Assembly: GCA_030824555.1 (NCBI GenBank)
Contig: JAVBXK010000014.1
Coordinates: 1-64,000 of the forward strand
From: a bacterium
GTDB taxonomy: Bacteria > Pseudomonadota > Gammaproteobacteria > Burkholderiales > Burkholderiaceae_C
Length of the DNA stretch: 64,000 bases
Direction of reading: 5' to 3'
This document shows, piece by piece, positions 53,264-61,184 of this stretch (its first letter is position 1; every line of letters begins with the position of its first letter). A model generated the notes under the pieces. It had not been told where the DNA came from and did not search any database. It saw only the letters and a list, made by a program, of their open reading frames with translations. The position numbers were made by a program, and so were the translations under genes.

Positions 53264-54035
53264 GCCCGATTTCGAGCGCCGTTTCGGTGGCTTGCGCCGT
53301 TTGTACGGGGCAGCCGGTGCGCAGCGGTTTTTCGATGCGCATGTGATCGTTGTCGGTATCGGCGGTGTCGGGTCCTGGGCAGCCGAGGCATTGGCCAGAT
53401 CGGGCGTGGGCAGGTTGACCCTTGTCGACATGGATCACATTGCCGAATCGAACATCAATCGCCAGGCCCACGCACTCAGCAGCACCTTGGGCCAGGCCAA
53501 AATCGAAGCGATGCGCGAACGCATCCAACTCATCAACCCGGCCTGTGCGGTCGGCACGGTCGACGATTTCGTCACACCCGACAACCTGAACGACCTGTTT
53601 CAGCCGTGGACGCCGAGTGCCGCTCAGGCAGTGGCCGTGCTAGATGCGTGCGACCAGGTCCGCGCCAAAGTGGCCATGGCCGCATGGTCGTTGCGCCACG
53701 GCTGTTGTCATGTGGCCGTTGGTGCCGCCGGTGGCAAACGCAAAGCACAAGCGGTGGAGGTGGACGATTTGTCCGCCGTCACGCACGACCCCCTGTTGGC
53801 CAAGGTTCGCTACCAGCTGCGCAAATTCCACGGTGCCGCCCAAACCGGGCGCATGCGCGTCAACACCGTGTTCAGCCGCGAGCCCGTGCTGGCGCCAGCC
53901 CAAGCGTGCGATGCAGAGGCCGGTGGACAGACCGACGGCAGCCTGAATTGCCATGGTTACGGTTCGTCCGTTACCGTCACCTGTACATTTGGCATGGTGG
54001 CCGCTGGGCAGGTCATGAACATGCTCGCGGTTTGA
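53256..54035 (+). CDS. tcdA: tRNA threonylcarbamoyladenosine dehydratase (TcdA/CsdL)
   Basis: E1-like enzyme that cyclises t6A37 to ct6A in tRNA. It has 259 residues: nucleotide-binding VIVVGIGGVGSWAAEALARSG, the acidic TLVDMDHIAESNINRQ, and a later VGAAGGKR. Its GTG start lies inside the last codons of the YeeE gene. tRNA-Lys(UUU), whose counterpart in E. coli carries t6A-type modification, happens to be encoded 115 bp downstream. Confidence 0.9.
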   Translation: MIEPDFERRFGGLRRLYGAAGAQRFFDAHVIVVGIGGVGSWAAEALARSGVGRLTLVDMDHIAESNINRQAHALSSTLGQAKIEAMRERIQLINPACAVGTVDDFVTPDNLNDLFQPWTPSAAQAVAVLDACDQVRAKVAMAAWSLRHGCCHVAVGAAGGKRKAQAVEVDDLSAVTHDPLLAKVRYQLRKFHGAAQTGRMRVNTVFSREPVLAPAQACDAEAGGQTDGSLNCHGYGSSVTVTCTFGMVAAGQVMNMLAV

Positions 54036-54081
54036 CCACCGCGACGGCGTCGTCGACGCGTTGAATGGAAATTTGAAGTGC

Positions 54082-54111
54082 TCGACAAAAGCGTAAAAAT
54101 TACGCTATAAT
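54082..54111 (+). promoter_or_regulatory. sigma-70 promoter of tRNA-Lys
   Basis: TCGACA (54082-54087), 18 bp, perfect -10 TATAAT (54106-54111); the tRNA begins 40 bp downstream. The spacer contains a small inverted repeat AGCGTAAAAATTACGCT. Confidence 0.7.
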
Positions 54112-54150
54112 TTGAGGCTTCACAGATGCACTAAATTGTTTTTGTGACGT

Positions 54151-54226
54151 GGGACGTTAGCTCAGTTGGTAGAGCAGCGGACTTTTAATCCGTTTGTCGT
54201 GGGTTCGACCCCCGCACGTCCCACCA
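54151..54226 (+). tRNA. tRNA-Lys(UUU)
   Basis: A 76-nt cloverleaf: acceptor GGGACGT/ACGTCCC, D arm with AGCTCAGTTGGTAGAGC, anticodon TTT at 54184-54186 in loop CTTTTAA, T arm GGGTTCGACCCC and encoded CCA. Its own promoter and terminator are present. Confidence 0.97.
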
Positions 54227-54253
54227 GTATTCTCAAGCCCATGCGCTTGGTTC

Positions 54254-54282
54254 AAAAGGCCTCCAGCTCGGAGGCCTTTTGC
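54254..54282 (+). terminator. intrinsic terminator of tRNA-Lys
   Basis: AAAAGGCCTCC-AGCTC-GGAGGCCTTTT: a perfect 11-bp inverted repeat ending in Ts. Confidence 0.8.
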
Positions 54283-54396
54283 TTTTCTGGTCGAGGTCTG
54301 TTGTCATCACGCCCGCCGTCGTTTGATCCGAAACAGCCGTACCTGTGTGTGGCGCGGCCAGAGGGTGGGTGTTTGCAGTCCCCGTGGGACGAAGGA

Positions 54397-55086
54397 ATGC
54401 AGTTGCGCGGTCATTTCAGCAGTTCAACGCTGCTCAGTCTGTTGGCGTCATGGGTGCCGGTCGATGCGAAGGCCTCGCGGCAGGACATCGCAGAGCGGCT
54501 GGGCATGTGGTTGAACGTGGCCGACGCCATCACGCTTCACGCGGCACACCAATCTATTCGGACACCCACTGCCACAGCGCCCGTTCCCGCCGATGCTCAG
54601 CTGGAAGACGCATGTCAGCAGGTGCATGCTGCGCTGGCCGCGACCCTGGTGTCGATGCCGCTGCCCGATGGGGCCGCTGCGCCCGATGCGTCGTTTGCCC
54701 CTTACCATCAGCGTTATCTTGATTTGCAGCGGCACATGGCGTTGCGCATCGAGGCCCTGCGCGAGCAGGTGAGGCAGGCGCTGACGCACGCATCGCCCAG
54801 GCTGGCGCAACTCGCCGCCTTGGATGTGGTCATGGACCAGGCACTGGGTGCACGCGAACACAAGTTGCTGGCATCTGTGCCTGCACTGCTTGAGCTGCGT
54901 TTTGCGCAGCTGTGCCAGCCTCCATCTTCAGAAGGAAAGCCATCCCCTGTGGGCGTTGCTGCGCATGGGCCCGGTCTGTTCGTCCAAGACATGCGAGCCG
55001 TTTTGCTGGCCGAGCTGGATGTGCGCATGCAACCAGTGCAGGGCTTGGTCGAAGCATTCAACAGTGAACTCAAAGTAATTCAATGA
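54397..55086 (+). CDS. DUF3348 protein, first gene of the motor-like cluster
   Basis: A 229-residue soluble protein of the DUF3348 family, known only from Burkholderiales, always upstream of DUF802, OmpA and DUF2894 genes. The sequence begins MQLRGHFSSSTLLSLLASW with WVPVDAKASRQDIAERLGMWLNVADAI (quoted in part), a block typical of the family, and has a helical C-terminal half. No signal or membrane span. Start chosen at ATG 54397; the AAGGA ribosome site is unusually close (about 2 bp). The stop overlaps the DUF802 gene as ATGA. A cytoplasmic partner or regulator of the motor is the likely role (inference). Confidence 0.82.
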   Translation: MQLRGHFSSSTLLSLLASWVPVDAKASRQDIAERLGMWLNVADAITLHAAHQSIRTPTATAPVPADAQLEDACQQVHAALAATLVSMPLPDGAAAPDASFAPYHQRYLDLQRHMALRIEALREQVRQALTHASPRLAQLAALDVVMDQALGAREHKLLASVPALLELRFAQLCQPPSSEGKPSPVGVAAHGPGLFVQDMRAVLLAELDVRMQPVQGLVEAFNSELKVIQ

Positions 55087-57254
55087 ACAGAGCAATGCTG
55101 GCAACCTTGTTTGCCGTGGGCCTGATGGCCGTGACCTGGGTGGGCCTGGGGTTTGTGGGGTCGAGCGGTTTAGCCCTGCTGATGACGGCGGTCATAGGTG
55201 CGGTCTATGCGCTGGGCGCATGGGAGGTCTGGCGCTTTCGCGGCATGACTGTTGCCTTGGCCGCTTCGCTGGCCGATGTGCGCCAGCCTGTGAACGGACT
55301 GGACGTCTGGATCGGTGGGTTGCCGCCGTCCTTGCAGCACGCCGTGCGCACGCGTATCGAGGGCGAGCGCACGGCGCTGCCTGGCCTGGCGCTCACCCCC
55401 TACCTGGTGGGGCTGCTGGTGATGCTGGGCATGCTGGGCACGTTTTTGGGTATGGTGGTCACGTTCAAGGGCGCGGTGTTTGCGCTGGAAGGCTCTACCG
55501 ACCTGCAAACCATCCGCGCGGCGCTGGCCGAGCCCATCAAGGGGCTGGGGCTGTCGTTCGGTACATCGGTGGCGGGTGTGGCCACGTCGGCGCTGCTGGG
55601 GATGATGTCAGCCGTTTGCAGGCGCGAGCGCATGGGCGTGGTGCGTCAGCTTGACGCGCGGATCGCCACTGTCTTCAAACCCTTCACGCTCGCACACCAG
55701 CGCAGCGAGACCTACCAGGCACTCCAGCTGCAGGCGCGTGTGCTGCCCGATGTGGTCGACAAGCTGCAGACCATCGTGCTGCAGATGGAAAGCCGAAGCC
55801 AGCACATGAACGAGCAGCTGCTGGCCCGCCAGGCGCAGTTTCACACCGAGGTGGCCGTTGCCTACACGGGCCTGGCCCGCTCGGTTGAGCAGGCACTGAC
55901 CGACAGCCTGTCTGCCAGTGCTCGCATCGCCGGGGAAAGCCTGCAACCCGTTGTCGAGAGCGCGATGACCCGCATGGCAGCCGATGCCCAAACCTTGCAC
56001 CTGCAGCTGCGCGGGGTGGCAGAATCGCATCTGAATGGCCTGGCCGCACAGTTCGGCACCACGGCCAGGCAGGTGTCCGACACCTGGGCAGCCGCGCTTG
56101 AGCAGCAAACCCAGGCACACGAGACGCTGCTCAGTCGCCTGGACGGCTCGCTGGCTGGCTTCAACGCCAGCTTTGACCAGCATGCCGATGCCTGGCTGGC
56201 GGACGCGGCGCAGGCGGCAAGTCAGTCGCAACAGGCGCAGCTGGCCGCTGACCAGGCCCGGCAAGCCGCGTGGTCAGCGTCGATGGCTGGCGTGGTGGAG
56301 TCGTTGCAACGTGCCTGGCAGCAAGCCGGTGAACAGACCCTGGCCCAGCAGCAAACCATTTGCCAGACGCTGGCGCGCACCGCCGCCGACATGGCTGCAC
56401 ACACCAGCCAGCAAGCCGGTCAACGGATAGACCAGGTGACCAGGCTGCTGCAAAGTTCGGAAGACTTGGTGCGGTCACGCGTGGAGGCCGAGGCACGCTG
56501 GCTGCAACAGCACGACGACCGCATGGCGCAGCAGAGTACCCTCTGGCAAACCACTTTGGCCGAGCTGCGTGACGACGAAGCCTTGCGCGGCCAGGCCGCC
56601 TTGGACCGCCTGGGCGAACTGCAGACTGCACTGGCCAGCCAGTTGGCCACCTTGGGTGCCGCGCTGGAGACGCCCATGACGCGCCTGATGCAAACCGCTG
56701 CCGAAGTGCCGCAAGCTGCCGCAGGCGTGATCGCCGAGCTGAGGCAGGAAATGACCCGGCTCACCGAGCGTGACAACCTGGCATTCGACGAGCGGCGCGA
56801 CATCATGGCCCAGATCGGAACGCTGCTGCAGAGCCTGAACCACGCTTCGGGTGAACAACGTGCGGCGGTCGAATCGCTGGTGGCCTCCGCCACCAAGGTG
56901 CTGGCGCAGGCGGGCGAGCAGTTTGCTGCCACGCTGGGTGCACAGGTTGACAAGGCCGACGACATGGCCGCACACGTCAACGCCACCGCAGTTGAACTGG
57001 CCAGCCTGGGCGATGCCTTCAACCACGGCGTGCAGCTGTTCAGCACCACGAACGAGAAGCTGGTTGAAGGGTTGCAGCGCATCGAAGGCACCATGAAACA
57101 GGCCACGGCGCGCAGCGACGAGCAACTGGCTTACTACGTGGCGCAGGCGCGCGAGGTGATTGACCTCAGCATCACGTCGCAGCAAGGCATCATGGAAGAC
57201 TTGCGGCGCATGCACGCCACGTCGGCGGTCAGAGAAGCGGGAGCCGTCGCGTGA
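55083..57254 (+). CDS. DUF802 protein: MotA/TolQ/ZorA-like channel with long coiled-coil tail
   Basis: A 723-residue membrane protein. Helices at about 4-26, 28-46, 100-130 and 145-178 make a MotA/ExbB/ZorA-type core; helix 3 reads VGLLVMLGMLGTFLGMVVTF and helix 4 GLSFGTSVAGVATSALLGMM, closely recalling the TolQ-ExbB channel helices. After a basic stretch the C-terminal 500 residues are Ala/Gln/Glu-rich helical heptads, a long rod like the ZorA tail. Coupled by ATGA overlap to DUF3348 and to the OmpA gene. The combination of a stator-like core and a tail strongly suggests a proton- or sodium-driven rotary or force-transmitting unit. No enzymatic domain is seen. Confidence 0.85.
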   Translation: MNRAMLATLFAVGLMAVTWVGLGFVGSSGLALLMTAVIGAVYALGAWEVWRFRGMTVALAASLADVRQPVNGLDVWIGGLPPSLQHAVRTRIEGERTALPGLALTPYLVGLLVMLGMLGTFLGMVVTFKGAVFALEGSTDLQTIRAALAEPIKGLGLSFGTSVAGVATSALLGMMSAVCRRERMGVVRQLDARIATVFKPFTLAHQRSETYQALQLQARVLPDVVDKLQTIVLQMESRSQHMNEQLLARQAQFHTEVAVAYTGLARSVEQALTDSLSASARIAGESLQPVVESAMTRMAADAQTLHLQLRGVAESHLNGLAAQFGTTARQVSDTWAAALEQQTQAHETLLSRLDGSLAGFNASFDQHADAWLADAAQAASQSQQAQLAADQARQAAWSASMAGVVESLQRAWQQAGEQTLAQQQTICQTLARTAADMAAHTSQQAGQRIDQVTRLLQSSEDLVRSRVEAEARWLQQHDDRMAQQSTLWQTTLAELRDDEALRGQAALDRLGELQTALASQLATLGAALETPMTRLMQTAAEVPQAAAGVIAELRQEMTRLTERDNLAFDERRDIMAQIGTLLQSLNHASGEQRAAVESLVASATKVLAQAGEQFAATLGAQVDKADDMAAHVNATAVELASLGDAFNHGVQLFSTTNEKLVEGLQRIEGTMKQATARSDEQLAYYVAQAREVIDLSITSQQGIMEDLRRMHATSAVREAGAVA

Positions 57255-57904
57255 CCGACGCCGATCAGCTGGACGACGGCCTCGAACAGACTGCCCCCGT
57301 CTGGGCGGTGTTTGGCGACCTGATGGCGGGCCTGTTGGGTGCCTTCGTGCTGATCCTGATCGGTGTGCTGGTGGTCCAGATGGAGTTGATGACCAGCCTG
57401 GAAACCGAAGTGGCCAAACGCCGTGAAGAAGAACAGCGGCGCATGGCGCTTGAAAAGGCGTTGGCCATCCCGCTGCAGTCGGGCAGGGTGACGCTGAACA
57501 ACGGGCGCATCGGCATCAGCGGCAGCGTGTTGTTCCCGGTCAACTCCGACCAGCTGCGTCCCGATGGCCGCGTGTTGCTGAAAAGCCTGGTGCCGCCATT
57601 GCGCGTGTACCTGGGCGAACGCGACGAGATGCTGATGGTCAGCGGCTTTACCGACGACAAGCCCATACAAGGCGGCAACCGGCGCTTTGACGACAACCTG
57701 GAACTGTCCGCTCAACGTGCCCTGACGGTCACCCGTGCACTGGTGGAAGAGGGCATGCCGCCTTCCCGCGTGTTCAGCGCGGCATTCGGTGCCGAGCAGC
57801 CGGTGGCCTCGAACGCAGACGAAAAAGGCCGTGCCCTGAACCGCCGTGTGGAAATGGCGCCGGTACCCAAGGCGGCCCATGCCGCAGCACCTGCCCGTGA
57901 CTGA
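57251..57904 (+). CDS. OmpA-family MotB/ZorB-like inner-membrane protein
   Basis: A 217-residue protein starting at a GTG that overlaps the DUF802 stop by 4 bp. One N-terminal membrane helix, WAVFGDLMAGLLGAFVLIL, has Asp23 at its start, where MotB and ZorB carry the ion-binding Asp. After a coiled linker comes an OmpA/MotB peptidoglycan-binding domain (VSGFTDDKPIQGG, LSAQRALTVTRALVEEG, GRALNRRVEM) with the conserved Asp and Arg for meso-DAP. So it should anchor the DUF802 channel to the cell wall. It is not a Pal, since there is no lipobox. Expected partner: DUF802 upstream. Confidence 0.9.
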   Translation: MTDADQLDDGLEQTAPVWAVFGDLMAGLLGAFVLILIGVLVVQMELMTSLETEVAKRREEEQRRMALEKALAIPLQSGRVTLNNGRIGISGSVLFPVNSDQLRPDGRVLLKSLVPPLRVYLGERDEMLMVSGFTDDKPIQGGNRRFDDNLELSAQRALTVTRALVEEGMPPSRVFSAAFGAEQPVASNADEKGRALNRRVEMAPVPKAAHAAAPARD

Positions 57905-58736
57905 CCCGGTTGAAGCGGTTCAGGTGCAGCCGGTTGCTGCCGACATGCAGGCAGCGCTGGCGTTGCAGGCCGAGCTGGCTGCCTTGCGGGCCGATGGCGC
58001 GCACCGGTTGGACCCTGTGCGGTTTTGCTACCTGGAGAGCTTGTCGGCTCGCCTGAGTGTGGCTTCATCTGCCGTCAGCCGCATCCTGACTGCCCGGTTG
58101 AGCCGTGCCGTGGCAGATTACCGGGCCCGCCTGGGACCTGTGCCTGCTGCGGTGGAAGCGCCCCCGTCGACTGGGCCGGTGCGTCCGTTTGCATCGGTGT
58201 ACGCACAGCGCCGAGCCGTTGCCGCAGGGGGGCGGCCAGTTTCCGCCGCAGGGCGCTCGGCGGGGGAAGCGCCTTTGTCACCTTTGGCCGCACTGAACCG
58301 CTACATCAACCAGGCCGCACGCCATGGCGTGCGCAGTGACGCCGTGCATGTGAAAGACCTGGTGAATGCAGGTGACGAGGGTGCAGCGGGGATGAAGGGG
58401 ATGGCGGCTACGTTGGCCGGTGCGTCCCTGGACGCCGACAGCGCCAACCGGGGCGAGCTGAAAAGTGCCCGCCGCTTCAGCGAAACGTGGTCCAAATTGC
58501 AATCTGAAAGTCAGGTGGAGCAAGCCCTGCAGCGCAGCCCCGAAAACGCGGGGCCGTTCAATCCCCACATGCTGATGGTCCGCTCGCTGGCCCTCATGCG
58601 CGACCTGTCGCCCGACTACCTGCACCGCTTCATGCAGCATGCCGACACGCTGCTGTGGCTGGACCAGGCCAGTGCACGGCACAACCCCATTCCCAACAAG
58701 ACCAAACCCGCCAAGCCTGTTCGGGCACGCAAGTGA
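57879..58736 (+). CDS. DUF2894 protein of the motor-like cluster
   Basis: A 285-residue protein of DUF2894, known from the same Burkholderiales cluster. It has no signal or membrane span. N-terminal helices (ALQAELAALRADGAHRLDPVRFCYLESLSARL), a Pro/Ala-rich middle and a C-terminal helical domain (NPHMLMVRSLALMRDLSPDYLHRFMQHADTLLWL) are visible. It overlaps the OmpA gene by 26 bp, so translation is coupled. Cytoplasmic location implies a partner of the DUF802 tail or a DNA/peptidoglycan effector; unknown. Confidence 0.8.
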   Translation: MPQHLPVTDPVEAVQVQPVAADMQAALALQAELAALRADGAHRLDPVRFCYLESLSARLSVASSAVSRILTARLSRAVADYRARLGPVPAAVEAPPSTGPVRPFASVYAQRRAVAAGGRPVSAAGRSAGEAPLSPLAALNRYINQAARHGVRSDAVHVKDLVNAGDEGAAGMKGMAATLAGASLDADSANRGELKSARRFSETWSKLQSESQVEQALQRSPENAGPFNPHMLMVRSLALMRDLSPDYLHRFMQHADTLLWLDQASARHNPIPNKTKPAKPVRARK

Positions 58737-58760
58737 GGGCGGGCTGTACCCGTTGACACC

Positions 58761-59354
58761 ATGAACAACCGTGACCTCAAACGCCTGCTGACGTGGATGC
58801 TGAAGCCGGTGATCGGCCTGTTGGCGTTGGTTCTCGTGTTCGAAGAGTGGTTGTGGGATGCCCTGAAGGCACAACTGCACCGGCTCAGCCGTTTGCCCGC
58901 AGTTCACCGTTTGGAGGCCTGGCTCGGTGCGTTGCCGCCCTGGGCCAGTTTGCTGGTGCTGGCTGTGCCCGCCTTGGTGCTGCTGCCATTCAAGCTGGGG
59001 GCCTTGTGGGCGCTGGCGCATGGCCATGCACTGCTGGGGGTGTTGACCCTGGTGGCAGCCAAACTGACCGGTACCGCGCTGGCCGCTTACCTGTTCGACC
59101 TGGTTCGGGACAACGCGCGCAAGTTGGCCTGGTTCGATGCGGTTTACAACGCCGTCATGGCCCTGCTGGGGCGTGCCAAAGCGTGGCTGGCATCACAACC
59201 TGTCTATTGCAAGGTGCGTTCACAGGTGGCCAATTTCAAAGCACGTTGGCAGGCGTTTCGCCTCCGGCAGGCCGCCCGGCGGTCGGTGTGGCGCAGGCGG
59301 GTGTCATTGGCCCGTCTGCGGCTGACCAAATGGCTGTCAGGGCGCAGGTCCTGA
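58761..59354 (+). CDS. membrane protein with strongly basic C-terminal tail, end of the motor-like cluster
   Basis: A 197-residue protein I do not recognise as a named family. Three or more helices (LKPVIGLLALVLVFEEWLW; WASLLVLAVPALVLLPFKL; HGHALLGVLTLVAAKLTGTALAAYLF) are followed by a highly basic amphipathic tail of about 60 residues (ARWQAFRLRQAARRSVWRRR). It starts 24 bp after the DUF2894 gene, same strand, so it may belong to the motor operon. The tail could bind nucleic acid, lipid headgroups or lipopolysaccharide; inference. Confidence 0.65.
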   Translation: MNNRDLKRLLTWMLKPVIGLLALVLVFEEWLWDALKAQLHRLSRLPAVHRLEAWLGALPPWASLLVLAVPALVLLPFKLGALWALAHGHALLGVLTLVAAKLTGTALAAYLFDLVRDNARKLAWFDAVYNAVMALLGRAKAWLASQPVYCKVRSQVANFKARWQAFRLRQAARRSVWRRRVSLARLRLTKWLSGRRS

Positions 59355-59501
59355 ATGCCCTCAACCCCGACGCCAAATTTCCCGAGGGTGCAGTCGCTTT
59401 TGGGGGCGGTCCGGCGAAAGGCGTGTCCTCATCCTGGCTGAGCCAGGCCCCCTAAGGACGTGCAATTGTTCTTGGGGTGGTCAGACGACCGATGGGCACT
59501 G

Positions 59502-60329
59502 TCAGACCAGCGGCACGGTCAGCTGATCGATCACCGGGCGGGTATCGGGGCGCACGCCGCGCCACCACTCGAAGGCCTCGGCGGCTTGCTCGACCAGCAT
59601 GCCCACGCCGTCGGCCAAGTGGGTCACACCAGCTTGTTGCGCCAGCTTCAGGAACGGCGTCATTCCTTTGCCATAGGCCAGTTCGTATGCCAGGCAGCCG
59701 GGGGCAAACGCGGTCACGGGCACGGGGGGCAGCTCGGCATGCAAGCTGGCAGACGTGGCGTTGAACACCAGGTCAAATGCCCCGCTCACGTCGGCGTAGC
59801 CGCAGGCGCTGACGGGGCTGGCAGGTGACTGGGCCAACACCTCGGCCACCAGGGCCTGGGCTGTCGCAACCGTGCGGTTGGCGATGACCAGCTCGGCGGG
59901 CTGCTCCGCCAGGAACGGCATCACCATGCCGCGCGTGGCACCGCCCGCCCCTAGGATGAGCACCCGCTTGCCCGCCAGGGGCACGCCCAGGTTGTGCGTC
60001 ACGTCGCGGGTCAGGCCGATGCCGTCAAAGTTTTCAGCCAGGATGCGGTCACCGTCAAATTTCAGCGCGTTCACGGCTCCGGCCATGCGGGCGCGGTCAG
60101 ACGGTTCGGTGGCGCAGGCAAACGCGTCCATCTTGAATGGCACGGTCACGTTCATGCCGCGCCCACCTGCCTGGCGAAAGGCCGCCACGTCCTGAGCAAA
60201 CGCGCCCGGTGTGCCCAGCACGGCGGTGTAGACCATGTCTTGCCCGGTGGTCTGCGCGAACAGGCCGTGGATCAGCGGTGATTTGGTGTGGTTGATGGGG
60301 TTGCCGATGACGGCATAGCGGTCAGTCAT
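59502..60329 (-). CDS. aroE: shikimate dehydrogenase (NADP+)
   Basis: Reduces 3-dehydroshikimate with NADPH. It has 275 residues: SKSPLIH-like start NHTKSPLIHGLFA, catalytic NVTVPFK, ENFDGIGL in place of the usual NTDGxG, and the dinucleotide fold VLILGAGGATRGM with NRT. The start MTDRYAVIGNP is canonical. Confidence 0.95.
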   Translation of the reverse strand: MTDRYAVIGNPINHTKSPLIHGLFAQTTGQDMVYTAVLGTPGAFAQDVAAFRQAGGRGMNVTVPFKMDAFACATEPSDRARMAGAVNALKFDGDRILAENFDGIGLTRDVTHNLGVPLAGKRVLILGAGGATRGMVMPFLAEQPAELVIANRTVATAQALVAEVLAQSPASPVSACGYADVSGAFDLVFNATSASLHAELPPVPVTAFAPGCLAYELAYGKGMTPFLKLAQQAGVTHLADGVGMLVEQAAEAFEWWRGVRPDTRPVIDQLTVPLV

Positions 60330-60374
60330 GTGTGCTCCGAAGGAAAAGCGCAGGTTCGAATTTAAATATATACA

Positions 60375-60421
60375 ATAAAAAGGCTGCTAACGCTTATTCT
60401 GAAAGCGCTGGCAGCTATTGA
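60375..60421. repeat. AT-rich palindromic dispersed repeat (full copy)
   Basis: GCTGCTAACGCTT (60383-60395) and AAGCGCTGGCAGC (60403-60415) are imperfect 13-bp arms (two mismatches), flanked by AT-rich sequence. It resembles the common Comamonadaceae intergenic element. Partial copies or arms seem to occur elsewhere in the window (see findings). Confidence 0.65.
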
Positions 60422-60432
60422 AATAAATGACA

Positions 60433-61161
60433 TCAGTCGGCCTGAGCTGGCGGTGTGGCCGTGTCATTGGGTGGCGTGTGCAGCAACGCGTCCAGGGCGT
60501 ACAGGTCGGCAATGGGCGTCACCTGGTGTGCCCAATGTGCGGGTATGGCGGTGGGGGGTAGCAGGGCAAACACATGCATGCCAGCGGCCACACCTGCTTG
60601 AACGCCGGGCAGGCTGTCTTCCACCACGGCGCAGTGCTGCGGGGGCACAGCCAGCGCCTGCGCCGCGTGCAGAAACAGGCCCGGCGCGGGCTTGAAGCTG
60701 CCCACGTTGTAGGCGCTGTGCACACGGTCGCCCATCAAACCGGCCAGTCCGCTGAGTGCCAGCGTGAGGGTGACTTTTTCGGGTGGTCCGTTGGTGGCCA
60801 CGCAGTAGGGCACGGTCAGCCGGTTCAGCAACTGCAACGCACCGGGCATGGGGTTCAGGCCCTCGCGGAAGCGAGCCGCCATGAGCGTGCGGATGTGCTG
60901 CTGCAGATGGCCGATGAACGTCTCGTCGGTAGGGGCCAGTTCGGCCGCAAACCACGCGGCCACATCGGCCATGCGCACGCCACGGAAACGCTCGTGCGCC
61001 TCGTGGCGCGTCATGACCAGCCCATGTGCGGTGGCCACCTGGTGAATGATGTCCAGCCCTGGCACTTCGCTGTCGATCAGCGTGCCATCGGCATCGAAAA
61101 TGATGGCGGCGAACGGGTGTGTGCGGTCGGCAGTCGTGCCTGTTTTGGAGTTGCCAGTCAT
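60433..61161 (-). CDS. HAD-superfamily phosphatase (HAD-IA, GmhB/YcjU-like)
   Basis: A 242-residue small-molecule phosphatase with motif I FDADGTLIDSE, motif II ATNGPP and motif IV VEDSLPGVQAGVAAGM. Cap domain between. Substrate unknown; typical HAD-IA enzymes act on phosphoglycolate or sugar phosphates. The first 13 residues are a polar extension. It lies 23 bp after the DUF3141 gene and is probably co-transcribed. Confidence 0.9.
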   Translation of the reverse strand: MTGNSKTGTTADRTHPFAAIIFDADGTLIDSEVPGLDIIHQVATAHGLVMTRHEAHERFRGVRMADVAAWFAAELAPTDETFIGHLQQHIRTLMAARFREGLNPMPGALQLLNRLTVPYCVATNGPPEKVTLTLALSGLAGLMGDRVHSAYNVGSFKPAPGLFLHAAQALAVPPQHCAVVEDSLPGVQAGVAAGMHVFALLPPTAIPAHWAHQVTPIADLYALDALLHTPPNDTATPPAQAD

Positions 61162-61184
61162 GTGTCCGTTGGGTTCAGGCGCCT

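Noticed and set aside
54397-58736. A complete Zorya phage-defence system
   Set aside because: The membrane pair looks like ZorA/ZorB, but no ZorC, ZorD or ZorE-type helicase or nuclease is present, and DUF3348 and DUF2894 are family-wide Burkholderiales partners, so it is more likely a chromosomal system with another role.
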